NCBI GenBank assembly: GCA_902772715.1
Contig: CACYBT010000346.1
Coordinates: 1 to 5,630, forward strand
Length of the DNA: 5,630 nt
Reading direction: 5' to 3'
Source of the DNA: an uncultured Succinivibrio sp.
GTDB taxonomy: Bacteria; Pseudomonadota; Gammaproteobacteria; Enterobacterales; Succinivibrionaceae
Under the pieces are notes generated by a model. It did no database searches. It saw only the letters and a program-made list of their open reading frames with translations, and had not been told where the DNA came from. The position numbers and the translations under genes were made by a program. The first letter of the stretch is position 1, and each line of letters opens with the position of its first letter. Positions 1 through 5,387 of the stretch are shown here, one piece after another.

Positions 1-44
1 AGATGTTTGTTAAGATTATATACACACATTTTTGGGGCTATCAT

Positions 45-64
45 CCCACGGTTAAAACCGTGGG
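45..64. repeat. Perfect hairpin, IS200/IS605-type end or terminator
   Basis: CCCACGGT (45-52) pairs with ACCGTGGG (57-64) around a TAAA loop, and the sequence continues CTTTCTCGCC. This layout, a CCCACG-type stem followed by a pyrimidine-rich tail, is what I recall from the right ends of many IS200/IS605-family elements. An ordinary intrinsic terminator for a + strand gene lying before the window is the alternative, although the tail is not a clean T-run. No transposase reading frame is visible in the 44 bases before it, so the family assignment rests on pattern memory only. Confidence 0.45.
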
Positions 65-108
65 CTTTCTCGCCCTTGGTCTGTAAACGTTTTGTGGCCA
101 GCCTGTCA

Positions 109-201
109 TTAAAGGGATTTATTTTTATCATCAAAAGGATTGCCATCTATTTGATAATACTTTAGCAAATCATCTGCATTCAGCTCTTTCTTATCATTCA
201 T
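109..201 (-). CDS. Possible 30-aa acidic ORF, or N-terminal remnant of a disrupted gene
   Basis: A minus-strand ORF starts with ATG at 201 and stops at TAA 111-109. The peptide begins MNDKKELNADDLLKYYQIDG and ends DDKNKSL; it is hydrophilic and acidic and belongs to no family I recognise. The ribosome binding site is poor (TGAG about nine bases before the ATG). A TATAAT overlaps the start codon but has no matching -35. It stops about 45 bases from the IS-like hairpin at 45-64, so it could be the 5' stub of a gene cut by an insertion. It could equally be chance in AT-rich DNA. Confidence 0.2.
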   Translation of the reverse strand: MNDKKELNADDLLKYYQIDGNPFDDKNKSL

Positions 202-527
202 TATAGTATCTCAATAGTAACAAAAGAAAATTGAGAGCAATAATTTTAAGAGTGAAAAAACAGGACCATTTTTGACATGTTTTTTGAAAAATCAAAAAAT
301 AACTATATGTTTTAGAAGAAAAGTATTTTTTTAAATCCATTAAAGGCTGTCGCAAAAAGTCCTTAACCTCACCTGTAATTTGAGGATTGAGAAAATTATA
401 AAAATCTAGACAATGCTTGGGGACTGACACGATTCTTACTAAAGACATTCAGGAGAAGTTTCATTTTGTTTGTGTAAAAAAAATGGCAGTAACTGTAACT
501 AAAAAAAGCAAAATAGTTATATTTATC
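202..527. other. AT-rich intergenic stretch with no convincing gene
   Basis: This stretch is rich in A and T runs. The open frames crossing it, an 84-codon frame on the minus strand and a 76-codon frame on the plus strand that runs into cmk, have the low-complexity Phe/Lys/Leu/Ile make-up expected of chance AT-rich ORFs, and no good ribosome binding site. I see no tRNA, rRNA or CRISPR structure. The one non-random-looking element is the IS-end-like motif listed separately near 343-363. The closest gene is cmk, and no aroA-like gene precedes it here. Confidence 0.6.
343..363. repeat. IS-terminal-inverted-repeat-like motif
   Basis: The motif GGCTGTCGCAAAAAGTCC sits inside AT-rich DNA. Its GGCTGTC-CAAAA core resembles the outer ends of several DDE-transposase insertion sequences (for example ends beginning GGCTGTCTCAAAA). 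No second inverted copy and no transposase gene is visible in the window, so at best it is a solitary relic. The minus-strand open frame crossing it shows nothing I recognise as a transposase. Confidence 0.2.
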
Positions 528-556
528 TTTTTAAAAGAAATATTTTTTTGTATAAT
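528..556 (+). promoter_or_regulatory. Probable sigma-70 promoter of cmk
   Basis: A perfect -10 box TATAAT lies at 551-556. A weak -35 candidate, TTTTTA at 528-533, is 17 bases upstream. Initiation near 563 would give a short leader of about 24 nt that contains the GGAAG ribosome binding site at 576-580, six bases from the ATG at 587. The -10 is convincing and the -35 is poor. Confidence 0.5.
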
Positions 557-586
557 ATTTTATTCAATTTGTTATGGAAGTTTTTT

Positions 587-1270
587 ATGTCTAAAACAGT
601 TGTCATTACCGTGGATGGGCCAGCTGGAGTTGGTAAGGGAGAATTAACTCGACGCCTTGCTGATGCTTTTGATTTTGATTTACTTGATTCTGGAGCTATT
701 TATCGGGTATTGGGTTATGCTGTGCGTAAGGCAGGTTTAGCTCTGTTTGATGAGGAATCAGTGGTATCTGAAGCCAGGCTTTTAGATCTTTCTTTTTCCT
801 TGGAAAATGATGGAGTGCATGTACTTTTAGGCGGAGAGGATGTATCGTCTGTAATCCGTACAGAGGAGGCTGGCGCCAATGCTTCAAAGGTTGCTGCCTA
901 CCCAAGAGTACGTGAGGCTTTACTGCAAAGACAGCGTGATTTTGCCAAAGGAAATGGTCTGATTGCTGATGGTCGTGATATGGGAACTGTGGTTTTTCCT
1001 AAGGCTGACTGCAAAATTTTTTTGGATGCCTCTTGTGAGGTTAGAGCAAAAAGGCGTTTTCTGCAGCTTGAGCATAAAGGATTGAAGCCAGATTTTGATA
1101 AGATTTTAAAGGAGATTGAGGAACGTGATAAACGTGACCGCAATCGTCCTGTGGCTCCTTTAGTACCGGCAAACGATGCATTGGTACTTGATACTTCAGA
1201 GCTTACAATTGCTGAGGTTTTTGAGAAGTCTTTATCCTATATTCAGGAGAAAACCTCTCTTAGTGTATAA
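587..1270 (+). CDS. cmk: Cytidylate kinase
   Basis: Cytosolic nucleoside monophosphate kinase that transfers phosphate from ATP to CMP or dCMP, recycling nucleotides released by RNA and lipid turnover. The protein has 227 residues, the same as E. coli Cmk. The P-loop GPAGVGKGE covers residues 11-19, with K17 as the phosphate-binding lysine. DGRDMGTVVFP, the CMP-kinase signature, starts at D128. The lid and arginine-rich segment ERDKRDRNRPVAPL starts at E179, and the C-terminus continues with a typical ALVLDTSEL. I chose ATG 587 because GGAAG lies six bases upstream and the protein then begins MSKTVVITVDGPAG as in the family. An in-frame TTG at 548 would add 13 residues, but it sits directly in front of the -10 box and cannot be on that transcript. 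rpsA follows after 84 bases, as in most gammaproteobacteria. Confidence 0.97.
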   Translation: MSKTVVITVDGPAGVGKGELTRRLADAFDFDLLDSGAIYRVLGYAVRKAGLALFDEESVVSEARLLDLSFSLENDGVHVLLGGEDVSSVIRTEEAGANASKVAAYPRVREALLQRQRDFAKGNGLIADGRDMGTVVFPKADCKIFLDASCEVRAKRRFLQLEHKGLKPDFDKILKEIEERDKRDRNRPVAPLVPANDALVLDTSELTIAEVFEKSLSYIQEKTSLSV

Positions 1271-1271
1271 T
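1242..1271 (+). promoter_or_regulatory. Candidate rpsA promoter over the cmk stop codon
   Basis: A perfect TATAAT at 1266-1271 overlaps the cmk TAA stop. TTCAGG at 1242-1247 is a partial -35 match at 18-base spacing. The expected start, about 1278, is a G that coincides with the base of the first leader hairpin, giving a leader of roughly 77 nt before rpsA. This fits an rpsA-specific transcript in addition to read-through from cmk. In E. coli rpsA also has promoters near and inside cmk. Confidence 0.5.
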
Positions 1272-1277
1272 TTTTTC

Positions 1278-1354
1278 GGTGTTGTCAGGATGATAACGCT
1301 TTTTTAACTACTCCCTAAAAGCATGAAGCTTTGGGGCTTAATTGGTAAACCTTA
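1278..1354 (+). promoter_or_regulatory. rpsA leader: two hairpins, no Shine-Dalgarno (S1 autoregulation)
   Basis: Hairpin I pairs GGTGTTGTC (1278-1286) with GATAACGCT (1292-1300), with three G-U pairs and a loop AGGAT that exposes GGA; six T follow (1300-1305). Hairpin II pairs CCCT and AAAGC (1313-1322, one bulged A) with GCTTTGGGG (1328-1336) around the loop ATGAA. Between and after them lie A/T-rich linkers. No AGGAG-like sequence occurs in the 18 bases before ATG 1355; the best is GGT at 1344-1346. In E. coli the rpsA initiation region is likewise a series of hairpins separated by AU-rich strands without a canonical Shine-Dalgarno, used by S1 to repress its own translation. That this one works the same way is inference. 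Hairpin I with its T-run could alternatively act as a weak terminator or attenuator after cmk. Confidence 0.6.
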
Positions 1355-3028
1355 ATGGAATCTTTTGCAGAACTTTTCGAAGAATCTTTAAAGAATGTTG
1401 AAACCCGTCCAGGTTCAATGATCAAAGCTAAAGTTGTTGCTATCAGCAATGGCTTTGTAATCGTAGATGCAGGCCTTAAGTCTGAATCTGCTATCCCACA
1501 GGAGCAATTCTACAATGCTCAGGGCGAGCTTGAAGTCGCTGTTGGTGATTATGTAGATGTTGCCTTGGAGTCTGTAGAGTCTGGTGACGGTGAAACTCAG
1601 GTTTCTCGCGAAAAGGCTAAGCGTAACGAGGCTTGGAAACAGCTCGAAGACGCATATAACAATAACGAAACTGTTGTCGGCTTAATTGATGGCAAGGTCA
1701 AGGGTGGCTTCACTGTACAGCTAGGTGGCATTCGTGCCTTCCTTCCTGGTTCACTTGTTGATGTCCGTCCTGTACGCGATACTACGCACATCGAAGGTAA
1801 AGAGCAGCAGTTTAAAGTTATTAAACTTGATCAGAAACGTAACAATGTCGTGGTTTCACGTCGTGCCGTAATTGAGACGGAGAATAGTGCTGATCGTGAA
1901 AATGTTCTGGCCAACCTTGCTGAAGGCCAGGTGGTTACAGGTGTGGTTAAGAATCTGACTGACTACGGTGCCTTTGTCGATTTGGGTGGCGTTGACGGTC
2001 TGCTTCATATCACCGATATGGCATGGAAGAGAGTAAAACACCCATCTGAAATTGTTCAGGTTGGTGAAGAAGTTACGGTTAAAGTTCTAAGATTTGAACG
2101 TGACCGTTCCCGTGTATCCTTAGGCTTAAAGCAGTTGGGTGAAGATCCATGGGCAAATATTGCATCTCGCTTCCCAGTTGATTCCATGATTGAAGGTAAG
2201 GTTACCAATCTTACTGATTATGGCTGTTTTGTTGAGATTGCTGATGGCGTTGAAGGTCTTGTTCATGTTTCTGAAATGGATTGGACTAATAAAAACACTC
2301 ATCCATCTAAAATTGTTTCTGTGGGTGATAAGGTACAGGTTAAAGTTCTTGATCTTGATGAAGAGAAACGCCGTATTTCTTTAGGCTTAAAACAGTGTAA
2401 ACCAAATCCATGGATTGAATTTGCTGAGTCTCACTCAAAGGGTGATAAAGTTACCGGTAAGATTAAATCTATAACTGATTTTGGTATCTTCATTGGTCTT
2501 GAAGGTGGTATTGACGGTCTTGTCCACTTGTCTGACATCTCTTGGCAGCAGTCAGGTGAAGAGGCTGTACGTAACTTCAAGAAAGGTGATGAAATCACTG
2601 CTATTGTGTTACAGGTAGATCCTGATCGCGAGCGTATTTCTTTAGGATTAAAACAGATTTCTGAAGATCCGTTTGCTGATTATACTTCTACTCACAAGAA
2701 GGGCAGCATTGTTTCCGGTAAGGTTGTTGCTGTAGATCAGCGTGGCGTAACTGTTGAGTTGGCTGAAGGTATTCAGGGCTACATTAAAGCATCTGATCTT
2801 TCACGTGAACGTGTAGATGATGCTACGACTGTAGTTAAAGAGGGTGATACTATTGAGGCCAAGTTCATCAGTGTTGATAGAAAGACTCGTCAGATTTCTC
2901 TGTCTGTCCGTGCTAAGGACGAGAAAGAAGAGAAAGAGGCTCTAGAGTCAGTCAACAATCAGGCTACTGAACCTACTACTACTGCTATGGCTGCTGCTTT
3001 TGCCGCTGCTAACAATAATAAAGAGTAG
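1355..3028 (+). CDS. rpsA: 30S ribosomal protein S1
   Basis: S1 binds single-stranded mRNA on the 30S subunit and unfolds structured initiation regions. At 557 residues it equals E. coli S1. Six S1 (OB-fold) repeats are visible at roughly 20-87, 103-173, 191-261, 277-349, 364-436 and 451-521. The first two are divergent and anchor S1 to the ribosome via S2. The next three carry the repeated pattern G-x-V-x-N-L-T-D-Y-G-x-F-V, then GLVH-[IVL]-[ST], ending R-[IV]-SLGLKQ, and bind RNA. The sixth ends RQISLSVRAK. A low-complexity Ala/Asn/Thr tail with mixed charge follows to the end, as is usual. The start MESFAELFEESL matches the family and there is no alternative. The leader lacks a Shine-Dalgarno, as expected for autoregulated rpsA, and a terminator follows directly, separating it from ihfB. 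Confidence 0.98.
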   Translation: MESFAELFEESLKNVETRPGSMIKAKVVAISNGFVIVDAGLKSESAIPQEQFYNAQGELEVAVGDYVDVALESVESGDGETQVSREKAKRNEAWKQLEDAYNNNETVVGLIDGKVKGGFTVQLGGIRAFLPGSLVDVRPVRDTTHIEGKEQQFKVIKLDQKRNNVVVSRRAVIETENSADRENVLANLAEGQVVTGVVKNLTDYGAFVDLGGVDGLLHITDMAWKRVKHPSEIVQVGEEVTVKVLRFERDRSRVSLGLKQLGEDPWANIASRFPVDSMIEGKVTNLTDYGCFVEIADGVEGLVHVSEMDWTNKNTHPSKIVSVGDKVQVKVLDLDEEKRRISLGLKQCKPNPWIEFAESHSKGDKVTGKIKSITDFGIFIGLEGGIDGLVHLSDISWQQSGEEAVRNFKKGDEITAIVLQVDPDRERISLGLKQISEDPFADYTSTHKKGSIVSGKVVAVDQRGVTVELAEGIQGYIKASDLSRERVDDATTVVKEGDTIEAKFISVDRKTRQISLSVRAKDEKEEKEALESVNNQATEPTTTAMAAAFAAANNNKE

Positions 3029-3040
3029 TCTATCTACTGT

Positions 3041-3068
3041 TAAATAGAGGTGATAACACCTCTATTTA
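3041..3068 (+). terminator. Intrinsic terminator after rpsA
   Basis: A perfect 12-bp stem (TAAATAGAGGTG at 3041-3052 with its complement at 3057-3068) closes on an ATAA loop, 12 bases after the rpsA stop. The downstream tail is T-rich but interrupted (TAATTTATCTTTT). It should end the cmk-rpsA transcript, at least in part. Confidence 0.8.
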
Positions 3069-3199
3069 TAATTTATCTTTTCTGTTTTTCTTCAATTTAT
3101 TGATTTTCTTCATTTTCTTTTCCCTAAAATCTTGGCATTTTTCTGATTTAAAATAAGCTGTACATCAAAAAACTGATAAAAATTTCTCATTTTTGGCAA

Positions 3200-3228
3200 T
3201 TTTCTCTTTTATATCATAAATGTATAAT
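3200..3228 (+). promoter_or_regulatory. Candidate ihfB promoter
   Basis: A perfect TATAAT lies at 3223-3228 with a weak -35 candidate TTTTCT at 3200-3205, 17 bases upstream. Initiation near 3235 would give a leader of about 43 nt. A better -35 match, TTGGCA at 3193-3198, is 24 bases from the -10, which is too far for sigma-70. The rpsA terminator upstream makes a separate ihfB promoter likely. Confidence 0.45.
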
Positions 3229-3277
3229 TCTTTGTTTGCTATCATAGAGATATATTGATTTTTTAGAGGTAATGAAT

Positions 3278-3565
3278 ATGACTCGTGCAGAACTTATTAC
3301 AGAGCTCTCAAGAAAATTTGCAGATACTGATCCTGATACTATTGATAATGCGGTACGTGAAATCTTTGAAGTTATGATTGAGCATTTAGCGCAGGGAGAA
3401 CGTATTGAAATCCGTGGTTTTGGCAGTTTTGAAATTCGCATTCATGAACCACGTATTGCGCATAATCCTAAAACTGGTGCTCAGGTGAATCTAAACCGTC
3501 GTCGTGTGGTTCATTTTAAGCCTGGTGTGGATTTACGCGAAAGAGTTAATAACGTTAATACGTAG
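3278..3565 (+). CDS. ihfB: Integration host factor subunit beta
   Basis: IhfB pairs with IhfA to bend DNA sharply at specific sites, acting in nucleoid structure, transcription, replication and recombination. The protein has 95 residues, against 94 in E. coli. It shows the HU/IHF fold: the N-terminal helices MTRAELITELSRKF, then the family hallmark ERIEIRGFGSFEIR (about 41-54), the beta-arm with HNPKTG carrying the DNA-intercalating proline P64, and HFKPG at 79-83. AQGERIEIRGFGSF and VHFKPG point to IHF-beta rather than HU or IHF-alpha. I chose ATG 3278 over ATG 3272 because AGAGGT (3265-3270) is seven bases before 3278 but only one before 3272, and because the protein then begins MTRAEL like E. 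coli MTKSEL. rpsA upstream is the usual neighbour. Confidence 0.96.
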   Translation: MTRAELITELSRKFADTDPDTIDNAVREIFEVMIEHLAQGERIEIRGFGSFEIRIHEPRIAHNPKTGAQVNLNRRRVVHFKPGVDLRERVNNVNT

Positions 3566-3578
3566 TTTTATCAACAGA

Positions 3579-3613
3579 CGCCGTAAAACTCCGTTTTTTA
3601 GGTATACAAGGCG
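3579..3613 (+). terminator. Weak possible terminator after ihfB
   Basis: AAAAC (3585-3589) can pair with GTTTT (3593-3597) over a three-base loop, followed by TT. An outer CGCC (3579-3582) can pair with GGCG (3610-3613). The stem is short and AT-rich, so termination here would be partial at best. No other terminator is visible between ihfB and lapA. Confidence 0.3.
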
Positions 3614-3626
3614 CAAAGTTGATTAG

Positions 3627-3731
3627 GTATTGCCGTTGTATTTCTGCAACTCATCATCTATAATAAAATCCACAAGGACAGGACTTGCCCAGCTTGGGAG
3701 TGAGTCTAGTCTTGAACTAGAGTGGCTGTAG
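3627..3731 (+). pseudogene. Possible decayed tnpB 3' end
   Basis: One frame without a start codon runs from a stop at 3624-3626 to TAG 3729-3731. Its last part, TGLAQLGSESSLELEWL, looks like the tail that follows the final RuvC motif in many TnpB proteins of IS200/IS605 elements. None of the catalytic or zinc-finger residues remain. The stop falls within the hairpin-rich segment, as expected because reRNAs overlap the tnpB 3' end. The resemblance is from memory; the frame is short enough to be chance. Confidence 0.25.
3636..3664 (+). promoter_or_regulatory. Promoter-like sequence inside the element remnant
   Basis: TTGTAT (3636-3641) and a perfect TATAAT (3659-3664) are separated by 17 bases. 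Initiation near 3671 would transcribe the structured segment and read on into lapA, lapB and pyrF. It is the only good promoter-like sequence I see between ihfB and lapA. The -35 matches only TTG. Confidence 0.45.
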
Positions 3732-3890
3732 TCTCTAAAAAGACTATGACTGAGTGAATCTCATAAGAGGTCAGCAGCTCCAACCCTCCGAAGAGGAATT
3801 AGCAATTAGCCTCTACAGTAGGATAGCCTCTACAGTAGGAATCCTCTTGCTTCAGCAAAAGGAGGATGTCAAATTGTAATTGGTGTCGAT
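3671..3890 (+). ncRNA. Putative omega RNA (reRNA)-like structured RNA
   Basis: Successive hairpins are visible: CCCA/TGGG (3688-3698), TCTAGT/ACTAGA (3705-3721), TAGTCT/AGACTA (3729-3746), ATCTC/GAGGT with one G-U pair (3758-3771), AGAGG/CCTCT (3792-3814) and the right-end stem (3841-3867). CCTCC at 3785-3789 can also pair with GGAGG at 3861-3865, a possible pseudoknot near the 3' end. In IS200/IS605 elements an RNA from the right end, with a guide copied from the flank, programs TnpB. Here the guide would start at 3873 (ATTGTAATTGG). No TnpB is encoded in the window, so any function would need one elsewhere. Alternatively this is simply a structured 5' leader of lapA. Confidence 0.35.
3807..3840 (+). 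repeat. Perfect 17-bp tandem duplication
   Basis: TAGCCTCTACAGTAGGA occurs twice in a row with no mismatch (3807-3823 and 3824-3840). It lies just before the right-end hairpin. Each unit contains the near-palindrome CTACAGTAG and supplies a CCTCT that could pair with AGAGG at 3792-3796, so the second copy offers an alternative stem. Recent slippage duplication is the simplest explanation. Confidence 0.9.
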
Positions 3891-3908
3891 TGGTTTAGTG
3901 GTGAACCT

Positions 3909-4229
3909 ATGATTAAATTTTGGATTTATTTGTTTATCTTTTTCCTGCTTGCACTTTTTGGCCTAATGGTGGGCAGTGCTAATGATGGACGGGTGTTTTT
4001 TGATTTCCTGTTTGTCAAAAAGGAAGTTTCCATTGCCACTATTCTGATTATTGGGGTGCTATTCGGTTTTGCACTAGGTTTATACTCTATGTCTTTTTTA
4101 GCCTTGAAACTTTATGTGAAAAACAAGATTTTATCCTCACAGTTAAAGAAGTCTAAAAAGGAAGTTATAAAGCATCAAGACGAACAGAAAAATCAGATGC
4201 CAGCGGTTCCAAATCTTAAGAATGAATAA
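3909..4229 (+). CDS. lapA: LPS assembly protein A (DUF1049 membrane protein)
   Basis: Small inner-membrane protein that works with LapB in lipopolysaccharide homeostasis; E. coli YciS/LapA is the counterpart. The 106 residues contain a first membrane helix (about 3-21), a short segment with SANDGRVFFDFL (23-34) equivalent to the conserved A-x-N-D stretch of the family, a second helix (about 41-66), and a Lys/Gln-rich, probably coiled-coil cytoplasmic tail (about 68-95). The start ATG 3909 has only a weak ribosome binding site (GGTGA at 3900-3904), but the N-terminus fits the family and no better start exists. Its TAA stop overlaps the lapB ATG by one base. It lies 343 bases after ihfB, a gap filled by the element-like sequence, which probably also carries its promoter. 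Confidence 0.9.
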   Translation: MIKFWIYLFIFFLLALFGLMVGSANDGRVFFDFLFVKKEVSIATILIIGVLFGFALGLYSMSFLALKLYVKNKILSSQLKKSKKEVIKHQDEQKNQMPAVPNLKNE

Positions 4230-5386
4230 TGTTTGAACTTTTGTTTTTACTTCTGCCTGTTGCGGCCTTTTATGGTTATTATATGGGCCATAATGCTTCG
4301 CGACAGAAGCAGCAGAATACTAAGCATGAGCAGAATTCTACCTATCTTAAGGGGTTTGATTATCTCTTAAACAATAAACAGGAAAAGGCGGTTGATAAAT
4401 TCATTGCCTTTTTAAATTCTAAAGATCCTACATATGAGTCTTCTTTAGCCTTAGGCAATTTCTTTCGTAAACGAGGTGAAGTAGATAAAGCCATTGCTTT
4501 GCATGAGAAAATGTCACAGGATGAGACTCTGCTTGAATCTGATCGAGAGTTGGCTTTACTGGAATTGAGCCGTGATTTTATCAGTGCCGGCCTGCTAGAT
4601 AGAGCAGAATCTATACTACTTTCTATTGTTGATATTCCTCGTCAGCAGAAAGAAGCTGCTTATCTTCTTTTAACTGTTTATGAAAAAGAGCAAGATTTTC
4701 ATAAGGCGATTTCTGTTTTTGAATCCTATAAAGAAGTGCTTGCACCTTATACCAAGCATCTAGCCCAGTATTATTGCGAACTTTCCAAAAAGATGATTTT
4801 GGATAATAATCAAAGTGGAGCAGTATCTATTTTAAAAAAGGCTATAGATGTTCATAAAAACGGGGTACGTGCTCGTCTTGAATTGGCTGATATCTATATC
4901 AGTATGGGGAAGTTTGCTGAGGCACATTCTTTAGTTAAGGAAGTTTCTTCCATTGAACCGTCCTATGGTATTTTATGCCTTGATAGAATAAAAAAATGTT
5001 TTCCCAACAGTGTCGATCCTAAATATCGTTATGCCTTAGAAGATCTTGTGCATCGTACCAATTCCGTTAGTGCCATGTGTGAGTTGGTTAGACTTGTGGC
5101 TGAGGATTCAGGTATAAAGGATGCTGAGGCTCTTCTGTATTCTTTCACCAAGATTAAGGCTAATTTGCGCCTGTATTCGTTGCTTTTGGAACTGTGCGCT
5201 AAAGAAGATCCTACCTCTGCCGAGTCACTTATGAAACTTAAAAGTATGATTGATGCACATTTGGCTACGGTAAATATTTATACCTGTCCTAACTGCGGTT
5301 TTGAGTCACGGTTTATGTTCTGGATGTGTCCATCCTGTCGCAAGTGGGAGAGTCTTAAACCTAAAATCGGAATTGACGGAGATTAG
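4229..5386 (+). CDS. lapB: LPS assembly protein B (TPR and rubredoxin-like protein)
   Basis: LapB (YciM) is an inner-membrane adaptor that presents LpxC to the FtsH protease, limiting lipid A synthesis, and links LPS synthesis to export. The 385 residues compare with 389 in E. coli. The N-terminal anchor MFELLFLLLPVAAFYGYYMG matches E. coli LapB almost residue for residue. A long array of TPR-like helical pairs follows (about 40-335), with motifs such as ALGNFFRKRGEVDKAIALHE and ISAGLLDRAESILL. A C-terminal rubredoxin-type metal site has C353-P-N-C356 and C367-P-S-C370, with all four cysteines present. Translation probably couples to lapA through the TAATG overlap, since no strong Shine-Dalgarno is seen. 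pyrF begins one base after its stop. Confidence 0.96.
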   Translation: MFELLFLLLPVAAFYGYYMGHNASRQKQQNTKHEQNSTYLKGFDYLLNNKQEKAVDKFIAFLNSKDPTYESSLALGNFFRKRGEVDKAIALHEKMSQDETLLESDRELALLELSRDFISAGLLDRAESILLSIVDIPRQQKEAAYLLLTVYEKEQDFHKAISVFESYKEVLAPYTKHLAQYYCELSKKMILDNNQSGAVSILKKAIDVHKNGVRARLELADIYISMGKFAEAHSLVKEVSSIEPSYGILCLDRIKKCFPNSVDPKYRYALEDLVHRTNSVSAMCELVRLVAEDSGIKDAEALLYSFTKIKANLRLYSLLLELCAKEDPTSAESLMKLKSMIDAHLATVNIYTCPNCGFESRFMFWMCPSCRKWESLKPKIGIDGD

Positions 5387-5387
5387 T

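Larger units (their letters stand above)
3619..3872 (+). mobile_element. TnpB-less IS200/IS605 (IS1341-like) remnant or MITE-like derivative
   Basis: The 3' boundary is the best-supported part. The imperfect stem ATCCTC/GAGGAT with inner TTGC/GCAA (3841-3867) runs into GTCAA at 3869-3872, the kind of right end with a TCAA-type cleavage site known in IS200/IS605 elements such as IS608. The left boundary is a guess: TTGAT at 3619-3623, the left target motif of ISDra2, is followed by the small hairpin GTTG/CAAC (3635-3650). Between the ends there is no intact transposase, only a possible TnpB tail, hairpins resembling an omega RNA, and a 17-bp tandem duplication. It separates ihfB from lapA and is oriented with them. 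I am fairly sure of a structured, element-like origin, less sure of the family and of the exact left end. Confidence 0.5.

Noticed and set aside
194..448. Minus-strand open frame of 84 codons
   Set aside because: It is AT-rich and Phe/Leu/Lys-heavy with no recognisable domain and no ribosome binding site, and it crosses the IS-end-like motif; chance is the simplest reading.
548..586. Upstream TTG start that would extend Cmk by 13 residues
   Set aside because: The TTG lies immediately before the -10 box, the added residues are not family-like, and the ATG at 587 has a well-placed GGAAG.
1221..1243. TTGAGA and TATATT as an rpsA promoter inside cmk
   Set aside because: The spacer is only 11 bases, too short for sigma-70.
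2190..2384. Plus-strand 64-codon frame within rpsA
   Set aside because: It is an out-of-frame shadow of the S1 repeats, low in complexity and without a ribosome binding site.
3163..3175. IHF-binding-site-like sequence (CATCAAAAAACTG) before ihfB
   Set aside because: It differs from WATCAANNNNTTR at two positions, and such near matches are frequent in AT-rich DNA; autoregulation by IHF cannot be claimed.
3272..3277. Upstream ATG for ihfB adding two residues
   Set aside because: The AGAGGT site would be only one base from this ATG, while it is ideally spaced for ATG 3278, which also gives the conserved N-terminus.
3660..3872. 6S RNA, RNase P RNA or a riboswitch
   Set aside because: The hairpin order, lack of known conserved cores and the IS-type 3' end do not fit these classes, although no covariance search could be run.
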